Counted from the first letter of the stretch, positions 10,811 to 23,570 are shown. The stretch: DNA of 64,000 nucleotides from Megamerina dolium (GCA_963854835.1 OY978529.1:40606055-40670054), one strand, 5' to 3'. The notes: generated by a model not told the origin, from the letters alone. Made by a program: numbers and translations.

Positions 10811-12640
10811 ATTTGGCCAAAAATATGTTATCTTATTTCATTTATTCCCAAATTTTTGAACCACTACTACTTCTTTATGTATATCATTAACGCTGATAGA
10901 AATACAAAAAAAAAAAAAATTCAGAAAATTAAGACTATAAACAGGGGACTAAAAACCTTGACAATTCAGTCGTATCTTGATCGTCTGTTAAGGGGGGAGG
11001 GTAAGGGATAAGCAGATTCGGAAAATCGATTTTTGTATATTTTCCAAGACAACGAGATTGCTGCTTTTTGAGAAAAAAAAAACTTCAAACATGTTTTTCT
11101 GAAAACCAATTTTTCGAAGTCCGTGAACACGAAACATACTTTCTTGGTATAAAATTATTTTTCAATATTTAATTACGAAAATTTAACTAAATATTCTCTA
11201 GATGATGCTTTATAATTAAAAAAAAGTTTGAATAAATTTGCTTAAGCTGTATCTCCGTAAAAAATCAGCGAAAAAAGTGTATTTTATTTTAAATTATCCT
11301 TTACTCCCCCCTTAAACCTCCTACACTGAAATTCATTGATAGGAAATGAATCTGATGCACCTAAAAAAGTGAAAGTGAAAATATATTCGAAACCCAAAGC
11401 GGACGCTTAGGTTAAGTGTAGGTTAAGTGTAAATTTATATTCAATAATATTTTGAACGCCATCAACACAAGCAAATTTTTTTTGCAGCGCAATATCAATT
11501 TGATTACAAAAAAAAAAACAAAAAATATTGTATATAGAAACCACATGTTAATTTCAATTCAAAACTTCATATGATAAATTGATGTGAAAATATGTAGAGC
11601 GCCTAAAATGCGATTAAACTTCATTACTTCCGACAAGTATAAATTTTAATTTTTCATACTTTACGACACTAATATAAACTAACACAAACAAATAAATATG
11701 AATAAATTCCTCGCTATTCCATTGAGAATCAAACAAGTACAAGGATGATAAATAATGCTGACGGGAAAATTTGAATGGTGTCTAGAGTATTACAAGAACC
11801 AAAAAAAATAAAATAATAGCATACTTTTTGGCGCTGTTGTTTTATTTCAATCGTAGTAGTCGTTATGTGTACATTAGGTTGAATCAAATTAATACGGTGA
11901 AATAAGAAGCGACAAATCTATACCAAAAAAAGAAAGTGCAGATTTCAAGTGTATTTGCCGAAGAATCTATGGGTGTAAAATCATTTTTGACCTTCGCATT
12001 TTAACAAAAAAAAAACATTCAATTATTTTTATATAAATAGTAATACTAATTTGTCAAAATGTGTTGAATCAAAATTGATTTTTTCCCTATGGTTTCATAG
12101 GCAAATACACTTAAGATTGTTGGCAGTTTTTTCTGTACCAAATGTGAGCAAAATATTTATGCGATTTGCCGTAATGTGCAATATATGTATTACTTATTAT
12201 ATGTATTTTCTATATGCCGATGAACCCAAATCAACCTAAAATTTAGGTCAATCATGAGGTAGAAGAAATATTTATTATTATAATGCGTTGCATGCATATT
12301 TTTTTTCATTGCTATCTTTCTATTAATAAATTCATATAATGATTTTTTGTTTGTTGTGCACCATAAATAAGATATCACCATTAGGGAAGGAAAACAAAAA
12401 CAATTGGTTGTCGAATTTATAAATAATCTATATATGAAATAGTTATACCTTATGAAAGTTTTTTTTTATGAAAATTTATAAGTACTGTCTACTGATATCG
12501 GTCTATCGGCTTTTTATTGAAAATAAATATAATGTTAATCGGCGAATAGTTTAATAGCTGAGTTACAAATAATTTGTGTTCTTTTGTAATATTTATAGTT
12601 GTTATTGTACACATTTGATATATCCAAGTAATTTCTATAT
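10811..12640. other. AT-rich intergenic DNA
   Basis: Nothing recognisable beyond A/T tracts and poly-A runs. Short open frames near 12051-12698 are consistent with chance in such sequence. Confidence 0.45.
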
Positions 12641-12641
12641 A

Positions 12642-13522
12642 CGAGGGAGGATTGATAATAAAGCTACCTAAGTAGGAAAAAAACATTTTTTTTTTCAAAA
12701 ACCATTAATTACTCAACATAGTCTCCTTTTACTTCGACACACTTAGTAAGACGATATTCCAACTTTTTCATACCATCTGAATAATACGATTTCGGGAACC
12801 CCTCAAAATACGTGTTAGTTTCGGTAATCACTTCTTCGTTTGAGCTGAACATTTTTCCTGCGAGCCATTTTTTCAAGTTTGGAAACAGGAAAAAGTCATT
12901 AGGAGGTAAATCTGGACTATAAGGTGGATGATCAACCAATTCGAAGTGTATTTCACGTAATTTTAGCATCGTATCAAATGCTGTGTTTTTGTTCGACACT
13001 GCATCCATATTGCCGATAGCTTTTTCATATGCAAATGTTCATGCAAAATGTTGAACACACGTTCATATGAGATGTTTACCATTTCAACAATCTCACGCAA
13101 CTTGACTCGGCGATCATTCATAACGATATCGAGGATTTTCTTGATATTCTTTTTCAGTAACCACCTCTTTTGGCCTTCCTGTTGTTGGTATTGTTGCAGT
13201 GCTTGTTCGGCCGCGTTTAAATTCAGCAATCCAATATTTTACCATGTAATCTAAAGGAACAGACTCACCGTAATGTTTATAGAGCTTTTCTTTTGTCTCT
13301 TTCGCCGTTTTCCCTTTCAAATAATAGTGTTTAATCGCTTTTTTCCATTTTTCAAGAAACACAAAAGTTGGTTACTTCAAACCACTACAACAAATAAACT
13401 AATCGATGAATTTGGGTGAAATTTTAACAGCTGACGTTTGACAGATTGCAATTTCAAAAAAAAAAAAGAAAAGTTTTTGTGCTTGTGCTGCCTTAGGTAG
13501 CTTCTTTATCAATCCGCCCTCG
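12642..13522 (-). mobile_element. Mariner element with internal deletion (mariner B)
   Basis: The terminal inverted repeats begin CGAGGG(A/C)GGATTGATAA and continue to GCTACCTAAG. TA flanks them at 12640-12641 and 13523-13524. The minus strand encodes, in three frames, an N-terminal helix-turn-helix domain (KWKKAIKHYYLKGKTAKETK, then a TTGRPKEV linker and NDRRVKLREIVEMVNISYER), and then the C-terminal part with HPPYSPDLPPNDFFLFPNLK and KCVEVKGDYVE. The segment between LSAIWMQC and NTAFDTMLKLREIHFEL is far too short: the first two catalytic acidic residues are deleted and only the third region (PNDFFLF) remains. It is about 880 bp long and non-autonomous. Confidence 0.9.
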
Positions 13523-13524
13523 TA

Positions 13525-14580
13525 AAGCACGATCTCACTATATGTTCCCATCAGATTAAATTTTGAGTGAAAAATATAAGCTGGCATAGTTTTAGGCTTT
13601 ACTTTAATCACTTCAATCACTTTATTGCAAACGATAAGACTTATTTTTTCTCTTGCACAAAATATCTCATGGAAAATGGTTAATTCACGTGGGATATTCG
13701 ATAAGGCTGATTGATGAATGGCTGCTTTAATATGAAAACCACAAATTTGGTGTTTGTACGATTTCATGATGTTCGATAAAATAAAATTTATGTGCGTACT
13801 TACTTAGTTGGTTTTTATTGTATTTTATTTTTCATGTTTTTTTTTTTTTGTAACCAATTTCTTATAACATTATCAAAGCTGAGATGAATTGACACTTGGT
13901 ACTTAGATACTTAAAAAGAAATTTTACTACACAAATTTCATATTCAAATCAATTTACTTTCAATCGTGATTGGTCGACCCTCTTCACTGTGTTTGAATAT
14001 AAACATCAACACTTGAAGAAGGCATTATTAAATTTGGATGTTTTTTAAAATTCATAGATAACTTGTTTTTTTTTTTTTTCTTTTTTGCAAACAAATTATT
14101 ATAACAAGCATCTATGCGTGGGTGCAATTTATGTGTAGCTTTATTCTTCATGATGTGTGTGGATATAAAAGAATTATTAAAATTGAAATAGATTGTTGAA
14201 AAGGTTTATTGAACCAAACATCAATTCAAAGGCGATAAGTTTAACGTGATTTAGAGAAATATAATTTATTTTTCGTTTTCGATATAATTTTCCCAAAACT
14301 CATCTAATTTTGTGATTCTTTGACGAAGTTAGCTCAAATGTTTGCCATTAAAGTATTACGATATCTGTCTGTACTTTGAATTTTGTCTTTATATGTCTTT
14401 ATCATATATGTATATATTATATTATAAATGCATGCCAAAAATTATTGCCTTCTATTCACTCAGATTTTATTGAATAAATATGTAATAACAAATAACTCCA
14501 CAAGAGTAGTCGTATTACAACGATTTTGTGTCACTGAATACAAGTTCATTGTCGGCTTTCTTTCTAATAAAAAATATTAT
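13525..14580. other. Intergenic DNA with one unassigned minus-strand open stretch
   Basis: An open stretch of about 80 codons (13528-13767, minus) begins MKSYKHQICGFHIKAAIHQS and runs into the terminal repeat of mariner B, which supplies its last 40 or so codons. No family is recognised and no splice context is evident, so it may be chance or a gene fragment cut by the transposon. The remainder is AT-rich. Confidence 0.3.
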
Positions 14581-14905
14581 AATAATAAGTACATAAATAT
14601 GTGTTATTTAGAGGCCCCGACTGAGTTTCTTTTCCACTACTCTTGTGCGTGTTACATTTTGGGCACTATTAGAAGGAATCTACTTATATTAGCCGGTTGA
14701 GAACGGCAGAACTTACTTTTGCTGAGCTTTATCACAGAGCTCTTTTAGAAGCTTTTCAATGGCAAATTGTTACTGCCGGAAGAACTGCCAATAGCTTGCC
14801 CATGATGCGTAGCGTTCGAAAGAAAAATTTATTCGATATTAAAATTGTGCTTTGGCGGGGGATTGACTCCACAACCTACATATGGGACGACACCCAATGT
14901 AAAAA
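14581..14905 (-). mobile_element. tRNA-derived SINE, copy 1 (decayed)
   Basis: It matches the SINE at 40813-41174 in the same inverted orientation, from GAGGCCCCGACTGAGTTTCT through TTAGCCGGTTGAGAACGGCA and AGCTCTTTTAGAAGCTTTTC to the region GGGGGATTGACTCCACAACC. The tRNA-like head at the right is badly decayed and the box A sequence is no longer clear. Confidence 0.75.
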
Positions 14906-16820
14906 CCCTGCTAAAATGGCTGTTGAAAAACGACGTTTTTTTTTTTTTTGATTTTAGAAGAAAAACTAACAATATTCGTGGTATTTTTATTCATAATTTT
15001 TTTTTTTTGGTCATTTTGCAAAATACTGGAATTGTTTAAAAAAAATTTTGGTCTCTTTTACCAATGATCTCTTTCAGATTCCCATAACACCCAAGTGATA
15101 TTGTTTCTTAGCAGTTTGATACTCTGGAATTAGTCAACAATTCCTTGAATATTCAAATTCAAACAAACATACTTAGTCCTAAAATATATTCGATAGAATG
15201 TTAACATCCAAACGCATTTATTTATATTTTTATATCTTTTTTTTCGGACTGATTCCATACAATTTTCGCAAAAATATAAAAATTCAATGAGAACATAAAA
15301 TAAAAGCATGATTCAAAATATATTACATGGGTCAATAAATATTCCAAGTTCACTAGATCACTAGGAGTTATTGTCTATTCGAAACGCTAGAGATCTTATG
15401 ATTTTTAAAGCCTAAAATTTTGCAGCAATCCTGTTAATGGTTTCTTTCCGTAAATATTTGTTGAATTCAAAATTGACGTTTTTTACTACTGAGGCCATGT
15501 TAAATTGAAACCTTGTCAATATAATTTGTTATGAATATTAAATGTATTGTATATTAAAGCAATGATTTCATAAAAATTGTACGCTAGGGGATATAAAACG
15601 ATTAAGAATAAAACACAGTGAATACATATTTGAACAAATAGAAATTAATTTACCACACAAGTACCATAGTTACATGTAACTTTTACTTGTTGTGGAAAAA
15701 TATATATTGTATATTTAATAAATATTGTATATGATCGCCATTTTATTCTTTATTTTATGATTGTTATATGTACGAGTATGAACTTATGACCAATATTAAA
15801 TTGACGAAATGATTTAATGACATGCTATAATATGTATGTGGTGGTTAGTTGATGTGTATGGCAAATAAATTAATTTTTTTTTTGTTATTTATTACTTAAA
15901 TATTTATAAAAAAAACTTGTGTCCAATATTAAATTGACAATATGATGATGATGTTGATGGTGTGATGATATGTTATAATGTGTGCAGCTATCAGTTCATT
16001 CGTAGGGCAAATAATATAATTTTTTATTTACAAATATGAAAACTACTAATAGCATAATGGTATTTATACTCAAAATATGATTATAATCAATAGACGAAAT
16101 AATTATTATTTACATTTGATATCCATTAAGTTGAATTCTATTTATATTCTACCATATAAAATTATTATTAATCATAGGTACGTAGATATTCTTGACCATT
16201 TCATGACAGTGTGATTATTTACTATTAGATATTACTTGAAAAGTCCTAAAATTGAAAATTTATTTTGAAAATACAACATTTGAGTGATATCCTTCACCTT
16301 CAACAATAATTAAATAATTTCTAAATACCCTCAAATCTCAAAAAAAAAAAAATTATGTAGCTAAGTAGTAATATTCGTCTGCTTATGAGAATATAATTTG
16401 ATTGTAATTTCATTTGCCATAAAATACATACCCTTGTAAAGTTGATTTAAATAATTGGTAAATTTTAGTTAATGCCCTTTAGTTTATTTCAATTTTTGTA
16501 TTGAAATATTTTTTATCCAAGATAAAAAATCATTGTTATTGGATAAAACTCCAAGGAGTTTTGATGGAATATAACTGCATGCTTAATTCTGACTGAATTG
16601 AATACTACTTTTTAATCAAAGCCATATGCTAGTAATACTCACATTAAGGTGTTTGGTCTATTTACAATTATTGAGTATTTTACTAATCTTTACAAAATGA
16701 ATATAATACTTGAATAAAAACATTAAAAAAGAAAAATAGTTTCCACTTTATTATGTTTGCATTAAAAAACAACTGTTCACACAACTACGAAAATTAGTTG
16801 AACTCTAAATTAAAAACATT
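14906..16820. other. AT-rich intergenic DNA
   Basis: Nothing recognised. A loosely repeated motif (CAATATTAAATTGACGAAAT at about 15791 and a near copy at 15926, each followed by a TGTGTGA or ATGATG-rich stretch) suggests a small local duplication. Confidence 0.4.
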
Positions 16821-16825
16821 TTTTG

Positions 16826-18545
16826 AATATAATTTGAAGGAAAAAAGAACCTGAAAAACATTGGTAACATTGAATTTTTTTGAATAAAGTTTCCTAAATT
16901 TAACTAAAAAAAAAAATATGGTATTGTATTTTTGTCATTATTTTTGGTAATTACTTACTTACTTACTTATGTGGCCATAACAACCGAATATCGATTTAGG
17001 CCGAAAATAACATGCTTCGCCAGTCATCTCTGTTCTTCGCTAGCTGGCGCCAGTTAGAAATTCCAAGCGCCGTCAGATTCTCCAGTACTTGGTCTTTCCA
17101 CCGGAGGTTTGGTCTTCCTCTTCTGCGTCGTCCTCCAGCGGGTTCCGAATATAACACCTTCTTAGCCGGAGCGTGTTCTTCCATTCGCTCGACATGAACT
17201 AGCCAGCGCAGCCGCTGGATTTTGATGCGCTTTACTATGTCAATATCGGCATACAGCTCGTACAGCTCATGGTTGTACCTTATTCGGTACTCGCCACCAA
17301 CGCAAATAGGTCCAAAGATCCTTCGTAGGACTTTTCTCTCGAAAACTCCAAGCATTCGCTCATCCAAGGTGGAAATTGTCCAGGCTTCAGCTCCATATGT
17401 TAGGACAGGCATGATGAGAGACTTGTATGATCTCCGAGCTGACGTCATTACTGCTGTTAATGCTGGTTCCAAGATAGACAAAGTCCCTTACTACTTCAAA
17501 AGCGTAGTTGTCAACAGTGACGTGATGTCCAAGACGCCGGGACTCTTTGTTTGTTGACACTAGATACTTCGTCTTGCCCTCGTTCACCGTGAGACCCATC
17601 CGACGCGACTATCTTTCCAACTCTGAGAATGCTGCACTGACTGCTCGCGTGTTCATGCCGATTATGTCAATATCGTCGGCATACGCTAACAGCATGACAC
17701 TTTTGTTGAAGATAGTGCCATTATGTCGTAGATCAGCAGCTCGTATTATTTTCTCCATAATAAGATTGAAGAAGTCGCATGATAACGAATCACCTTGTCT
17801 GAAACCCCGTTCGCTATTAAACGGTGCGGAGAGGTCCTTCCCAATTTTCACTGCACAACAGGAGTTATGCAGTGTCATTCTACAAAGTCGAATGAGCTTT
17901 GCAGGAATACCGAACTCAGACATTGTTGCATAGAGGTAATCCCTTACCGGACTGTCGAAAGCGGCTTTATAATCAACAAATAGGTGGTGTGTGTCGATAT
18001 GTTTTTCTTGGGTCTTCTCCAGGATTTGGCGCAGTGTGAAAATCTGGTCTGGTCTGGTGGATTTACCAGGTCTGAAGCCACACTGATACGGTCCAATTAG
18101 GTTGCTGAGCATAGGCTTCAACCTTTCACACAGTACGCTCGATAGAACCTTGTATGCGATGCTCAGGAGACTTATTCCACGGTAGTTGGCGCAAATTGTG
18201 GGGTCTCCTTTTTTATGTACAGGACAGAGAACACTGAGCCTCCAATCATCAGGCATGCTTCCTTCCGACCATATTCTGCTTATGAGCTGGTGCATGCGGG
18301 TGAGCAGCTCATCGCCTTCGGTCTTAAACAACTCGGCAGGCAGGCCATCAGCACCTGCAGCTTTTTGGTAATTAAATTGAGTAAAAATTATCCAAAATTA
18401 TATATACAATATATAATTTCAAATCATCTAATTTCTTAATAATCCAATTTACTAGTAAACCAATGATGAATTAAGTGCAAAGGAAATAGCAAAAAGTATT
18501 TTAATTGCTGAATTTGGTAAATTTTCCTACACTTCTTAAAGGTGT
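16826..18545 (+). pseudogene. Dead duplicate of the 7184-7901 gene, split by a retrotransposon
   Basis: The promoter and leader match family member 1: ATATAATTTGAAGGAAAAAA and AACCTGAAAAACA here, against ATATAATTTGAAGAAAACGA and GCCTCTGAATAACA there. Exon 1 is recognisable at about 16907-16953 (GTATTTTTGTCATTATTTTT), but its ATG is lost in an A-run and the donor has changed from AAAGTGAGTA to AAATTGAGTA once the insert is removed. The RTE-like element at 16954-18361 sits at this border, flanked by the 13-bp duplication TTTTTGGTAATTA. The start of exon 2 survives at 18456-18539 (NDELSAKEIAKSIL, then AEFGKF), next to NELSLREKATNTL and TELGKL in the live gene. A stop follows and the rest is gone. 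Three independent lesions make it a pseudogene. Confidence 0.85.
16954..18361 (-). mobile_element. RTE-like non-LTR retrotransposon, 5'-truncated
   Basis: On the minus strand the reverse transcriptase starts mid-protein at AGADGLPAELFKTEGDELL. It continues through GFRPGKS, DQIFTLRQILEK, ERGFRQGDSLSCDFFNLIME and the catalytic LLAYADDIDIIGMN. A frameshift at about 17600 leads to MGLTVNEGKTKYLVSTN. A deletion near 17470 leads to KSLIMPVLTYGAEAWT, RIKIQRLRWLVHVERM and GGRRRRGRPNLRWKD. The 3' end is a run of TAAG repeats (ACTTACTTACTT at 16953-16968 as written here). Identical TTTTTGGTAATTA lies at 16941-16953 and 18362-18374. The clade is judged from the fingers/palm wording and could be a relative of RTE. 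The element is dead; the insertion split a gene copy. Confidence 0.88.
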
Positions 18546-21040
18546 TTGGAGCTGTTTATCTCGAAAACAGGAGGCTTATGGTAGCTTTGTCATTCATGGA
18601 CACCCACTTTGGCGGTTTTTTTTTTTGTTTTATATACATTGATGTTTTTTATTCAGCCTCTTTTCAATATCTGGTTTGGAGGCTATAAAAGTAATGATAA
18701 TTGGTTAAGCAATAGTTTCTAAAGGGCTGATACTACACAATTAGTCTTTTCATTCATATCATAGCTTAGCTTAACCATTAGTTAAATCTTCGAGTGTCAT
18801 TTGTAAAAAAGTTGATACTGCAAAATTTACATCGTTATTTCTTCCACACCAGCATTCGTTGAGAGTGTGTTCTCTATGTTAACACTCTTACAATCCAGAA
18901 ATTTTAATGTTTTTCTAAAAATTTCAATAGTTCAAGTTTCAATATTTTTCTCTCTTATTCAATGCTTTAGTTAACCATAGTGCACAGTGAGTATGTAGCA
19001 TTAGTTAAACCATAGTCAACTCTTTTGTAAAGCAATACTTTAAGCAATGACTGTGAGTTTGGACTTTGGAATATCTTGGTTGTTTTATATATAATAATGA
19101 CTTTTAGTTTCCAGTTTGTGCGATGATTTTTGCTGCATCTACTCTTTGAAAGGTGTACTTATATGCTTTAGAGAAATGATTGCATAATTTATCGTCTTAT
19201 GTTACTATCGGTTCTTTTTCCTTTTTTTTTTTTTTTTCCTAATCCTTGTAGATTGTTCATTAAATTACAGTTATGTGTTAATAATTATTTATTTTTATCG
19301 CAATTCTAGTGTTATTCCTAATGCATTTTTCAATCATGAGTACTGCTCATATACTATTTATACTAAACTCGTATAAATATTACGATAATCAATATTATGA
19401 CCATGAACAATTTGAATTCAAAATATCTGGCTCGTACAATATGTCAATTTTCATTTGTATACTTAAATCTCAATTAAGAGCAGTGTATGGAAATGTAATG
19501 ATAATTATTTTCTAATTTACAAATTTACATTGGATGTCAAAAACTGGCAAATATGTACATATATGTATTCCAACCAACATACAAATAATTATATGTATAT
19601 CTTCATATACAAGCATATTCTCTATACTGAATATATTGTAGATGTACATATAATGAAAATGAATGACAATCTTCATAGTAATAAGTAGTACATAATGACA
19701 ATGGCTTTGATTTTATTGCCTTGTGTTGGTACTTAATTTGTACGAGTACTTCTAGTAGGTATGTACTTTTGACACACGGTAGATATTGTAATAATACAGA
19801 TTTATAAATGTATGTATGAGAAGAAATGATGTCATAATATCTGCACAGCATGACAAAATGACCAAAATGGTTCATAAACTCTATGAGCTATAACAACTAC
19901 AGTGTAATGGCTCTTTTGAGCATTCTGTCATTTAATTGAATTACATATACATAAGTATATTCGTTAGTATAAAAAATATGTAGGTAAAAGAAATTAATTT
20001 ATTTTTTTTTTTAATTCAAAATATTATATACGAAAGGCAATTCTTTTTGATACTTTAATGCTTATATAATACAAAAAAAAAATACTTAAGCACAATATAT
20101 TCATATACATATATTTATCACTATCAAAAAAATGCTACATATGAAGTAGGTATCATAGTCGCTTTATCTTTCATAAGTACCAATGTACATGTGTATGCGA
20201 ATATATGAATTTAAAAATATTTACAAACTCTTTTTTTATACTTTCATATACTTTCATGTGAATAAATAATTGGCTTCTCTTTGTTATTATTGATGGGAAT
20301 TAATGTTGGCATTGATGATGGCTTTTGAGTTTAATATAAAATTCAAACAATTTTTTAATTAAAATGTCTTAAGAATAATAGTGAAAATTAAAATGTAGTG
20401 AAAATAATGAGCACAGAATAAATTCTTTATGCTTAACGCAATTGCGACCATGATAAAAGCACCACGACTTTGATTAAAAAGTATTCAATTCGGTCGATAT
20501 TATGCTTGAAAGCATATTGGATTTGAATGATTACTTTTGTGTTTAATATGAAATATTTAAATTTAAATTTATTTATTTATTATATTATTATCTAATTATT
20601 TTTAGCAATATATATGTTTAATAATTTTAATTTTTTTGTATTTTTTTTTTATTCGGGTCGTTAACTCAACACTCAAGAGCGCTAACTGTTGATTGTTTTT
20701 AATAGATTGTGTCATATTTATTTAGTTATCACTTCTAACTATAAGATATTTTAATTAACTTTTGAAATTCCGCAGTGTTATATACGATTAAATAAATAAA
20801 TTCCGCATCAATATAAAAATATTATGAGATCCTAATCACTAAGTAATTGAATTTAATTAAAAAGTGAAACAACTGCTCAAAATTGCTTTCTAACTACAAA
20901 ATCATCTGCACGCAGAACTGCAGTAAAACATGAATTAAATAGTTGAAAATCTTGGCATCTCATGTAATTGGTGTGATTATTTCATTGCTATGATTGGATA
21001 TTATTGAATTTTTTTTATAGTTAATTGAATTAAACTCTAA
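18546..21040. other. AT-rich intergenic DNA
   Basis: No gene is recognised. A segment at about 18643-18690 (ATTCAGCCTCTTTTCAATAT then CTGGTTTGGAGG) is a near match to 33746-33785, a dispersed repeat of unknown kind. The remainder is A/T tracts and short frames without features. Confidence 0.4.
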
Positions 21041-21044
21041 TGAA

Positions 21045-21350
21045 ATAATGTCGAAAAATTTATTGGTAGTTTTTCGACATTATTTCAAATAAAAGTTGGA
21101 ATAATGTCGAACTTTCTGTAACTGCATGAAGTAGTATCGAAAAATATTTGCAATAATGTCGAAATCTTTTCGCAATTTGTCGACATTATTGCAAACAAAA
21201 ATTTTAAATAACATCGAGCAAAAAATTGTGTATAATTTGATTTTCGACATTATTGCATACAATTTTGCATTAATATCGAAATGTAATTGTATATAGAGAT
21301 TGTAAAAATATTTGTCGACATTTTTTCTTTATAAAAATGTTTGACATTAT
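21045..21350. repeat. Array of inverted ATAATGTCGA decamers
   Basis: The decamer ATAATGTCGA occurs exactly at 21045, 21101 and 21153. Its reverse complement TCGACATTAT occurs exactly at 21074, 21180 and 21244. Five near matches lie at 21131, 21208, 21270, 21315 and 21341. The eleven sites are mostly spaced 22 to 36 bases apart in otherwise unrelated AT-rich DNA, so adjacent opposite copies could form hairpins. It lies about 370 bp beyond the 3' end of the minus-strand gene at 21720. I do not know what it is: a decayed minisatellite, a transposon part, or a protein-binding cluster. Confidence 0.8.
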
Positions 21351-21719
21351 TTCGTTCGCCATACATAAATGCAGTACAGCATTATTGCTCAATAGAGCTG
21401 TAAAAGAATATTCAAACATACCCCGCAATATAGCCCACCTAAGTTCCATGAAGGTTGGCCATATAACGAATCAATTACACTGTGAAGCAGCTTCTTTCGG
21501 GGGTGTAATAATTCCAACTCAGGTTGAAAGACCTAGACCCATATAGTAAAACCGCCAGTTCGTTTTGAATTCTCATGTCAAATTTTTTTTTTTAATTTGT
21601 CTGCCTTAAAAATGTTCAATTTTAAATCTGAATAAATCATAATGCTTTGGAAATTCGATTAACTTTAATATTAATCTTAATTTTTTTTTTCCGTTTTTTT
21701 TACATCTTATATAGTTAAT
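21351..21719. other. 3' flank of the minus-strand gene
   Basis: No second gene is visible. The minus-strand messenger of the 21720-22452 gene presumably ends here. No canonical AATAAA is present on the minus strand close to the stop, only an ATTAAA variant at about 21666-21671. Confidence 0.35.
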
Positions 21720-22452
21720 TTAATGAAATTCCGATATATTATATCCATACTCTGGCAGGCTATCTATAAAAATTTGAAATTTTTTCGTAACATCATTTTC
21801 ATATTTCATTTGATTATGTGTTGATATTTGATCATCATTATCCTTCTTTTGTTCATCTGACAGTTTGGCAATATTACGATCAACAACAGCAATCATATTA
21901 ATTGAATATTCTGAAAAATGTTGCATCAAATTCGAACGCATACCATCGTAGCCATGCTTTTTCAATGATGCCTGAATGAGTAAATCTTCTGAGCTCAATT
22001 CTTCTTCGGGTTCAATATATTTAAGCATTGTTGATTCCACTAAACGGAAAGCATTAAATCGTGCTATTGAATATATGTACATATCAAATACTGGCTCTTT
22101 ATCCTCAAAGCTCTCCACCTCTTTGAGTATATTCGTAATTTCAGAAATTTTTTCTTGCATTGATTCAGTGTTCACTTGGCTAATGTTTGAGTCTGAAAGA
22201 ATATTCCGTAAAATAGTCACACCCTCTAGCATGTTGTCATGCAGAATATCAACGAATTGTATAAAGAGTTCTGTACTCTCTTGTAAATCATTATTTTCTG
22301 CTGATTTTGCATGTGAAATCTGACGAGGCAAGTGAAATATATTAATGGGGGAATATGGTATGTAGCCTATGTGTATAAATTGAATTACTCACATGCAAAG
22401 CCATTAGCAATGTTCCCAATAGCAAAACTCCAAATACGAATAATCGAACCAT
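21720..22452 (-). CDS. Small secreted helical protein, family member 2 (two exons)
   Basis: Exon 1 is 22452-22393 and exon 2 is 22319-21720, with a 73-bp intron (GTGAGT donor, CTCGTCAG acceptor) in phase 0. The product is 219 residues. Exon 1 encodes a 20-residue signal sequence (MVRLFVFGVLLLGTLLMALH) and exon 2 begins ISHAKSAENN, so cleavage is likely just after the junction. The mature protein is cysteine-free, acidic and predicted helical, with residues about 130-148 (SEDLLIQASLKKHGYDGMR) matching the family block. It aligns with member 1 almost without gaps and shares GVTIL near residue 55 and the KYIEPEEELSSEDLLI stretch. It ends NISEFH. No enzymatic or binding motif is recognised. The opposite-strand frame at 21976-22323 is only its shadow. 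Confidence 0.85.
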
Positions 22453-22483
22453 ATTGATGTTTTTCGAATGAGCCGTAAAATCA

Positions 22484-22522
22484 AACTGTCTTTTTGTTCA
22501 ACATTTTATGGACTTTTTATTA
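22484..22522 (-). promoter_or_regulatory. Core promoter of the 21720-22452 gene
   Basis: On the minus strand a TATA-like TAATAAAAAG starts at 22522. An initiator-like ACAGTT has its A at 22487, 35 bases downstream, which predicts a leader of about 35 nucleotides. This arrangement parallels the paralogues. Confidence 0.55.
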
Positions 22523-23570
22523 TGGAATCTAATCTTTGTTCTAAATATAACGATATATACATACTTGTAAACTTTTAATGATAAAAATTTCATATGATAA
22601 AGTTCATTTTAATAATCAAACTCGATGATAACGTCACGAAACAACAAATGTTTGTCCTCCGCTTATTTTGCGCATATTTATGATTATTCGAAATTATGAG
22701 TAAGTATGAGTTGTCTCAATAAGTAAACTAGATAAGAAAAAATTGAGTAATACGATACTATTTGCTTTTAATTGCTCATCGCCAAAATTGTAATCATTAC
22801 GTTCGATTTCGAATCTATATGCTATACATACTATGTACTATCACTTTCAAGTGTTCCATTATATTTTGATTTTGCTATGCACAGTGATCCCTTTGATAGA
22901 CAAAATTTAATCAAAATACATTTTAATGCCTAATTTTGAATTCAATTTTGTTCATGCTAATTTTAAGCACGATTGAACAAAATTAAAACAACAGGTCCAT
23001 TTAAAGTAGTTAAATTCTTATCACCTATAGATCTCAAGGTGAACATAAAAACTGCTATCGTACATAATACATGGAAATAGCTGCAAAAAAAAGGCTAATA
23101 AAATGAATAAATCAATTCTCAAATTGAACATTTATGTAAATATGACTGCAGGAATTACTCAATTCTTTATTTTTTATCATTCACTTTGATATTGACTATC
23201 ACCAATCATACTATTTCATACATGACATGACAGTTTTACATAAATTCAATTATAATAGTCGTTTACAATCAACTGGCATCACCAATTCCATACATAATAA
23301 TAATACTCATATAATGGCAATTTAATATAGCTTTGTTATGCTTTGTTGTAAACGTTTCATACCTACACATACTCTACTATAAGTAAAGTAATATTGTCAA
23401 ATTGCATGTAATGGTATTTTTGTTTTTTAGATATTCCCTTGATACCAATACCAAAAATAAAAAACAATTCTCCCACATTGTTTTGAACGATTATTTTGTT
23501 ATTGTGTGTGTTTGTTTGTTTTTGCAATGAAACTAAATTGAACATACGGCATATTCTCAAGAGATAAAAA
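22523..23570. other. AT-rich intergenic DNA
   Basis: Nothing recognised. This is upstream sequence of the minus-strand gene and may hold its regulatory elements, but no motif stands out. Confidence 0.4.

Noticed and set aside
13399..13767. A 122-codon minus-strand frame as a gene
   Set aside because: Its last third is the terminal repeat and flank of mariner B and a poly-A-encoded Phe run. The remaining 80 codons have no promoter, splice context or family, so I describe it only within the intergenic block.
13960..14010. A mariner GRP linker on the minus strand (EEGRPITIE)
   Set aside because: Only nine residues match and the flanks do not continue in any frame.
17012..17983. Plus-strand frames across the RTE-like element
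   Set aside because: They are antisense shadows of the reverse transcriptase, which is clearly encoded on the minus strand with its YADD motif.
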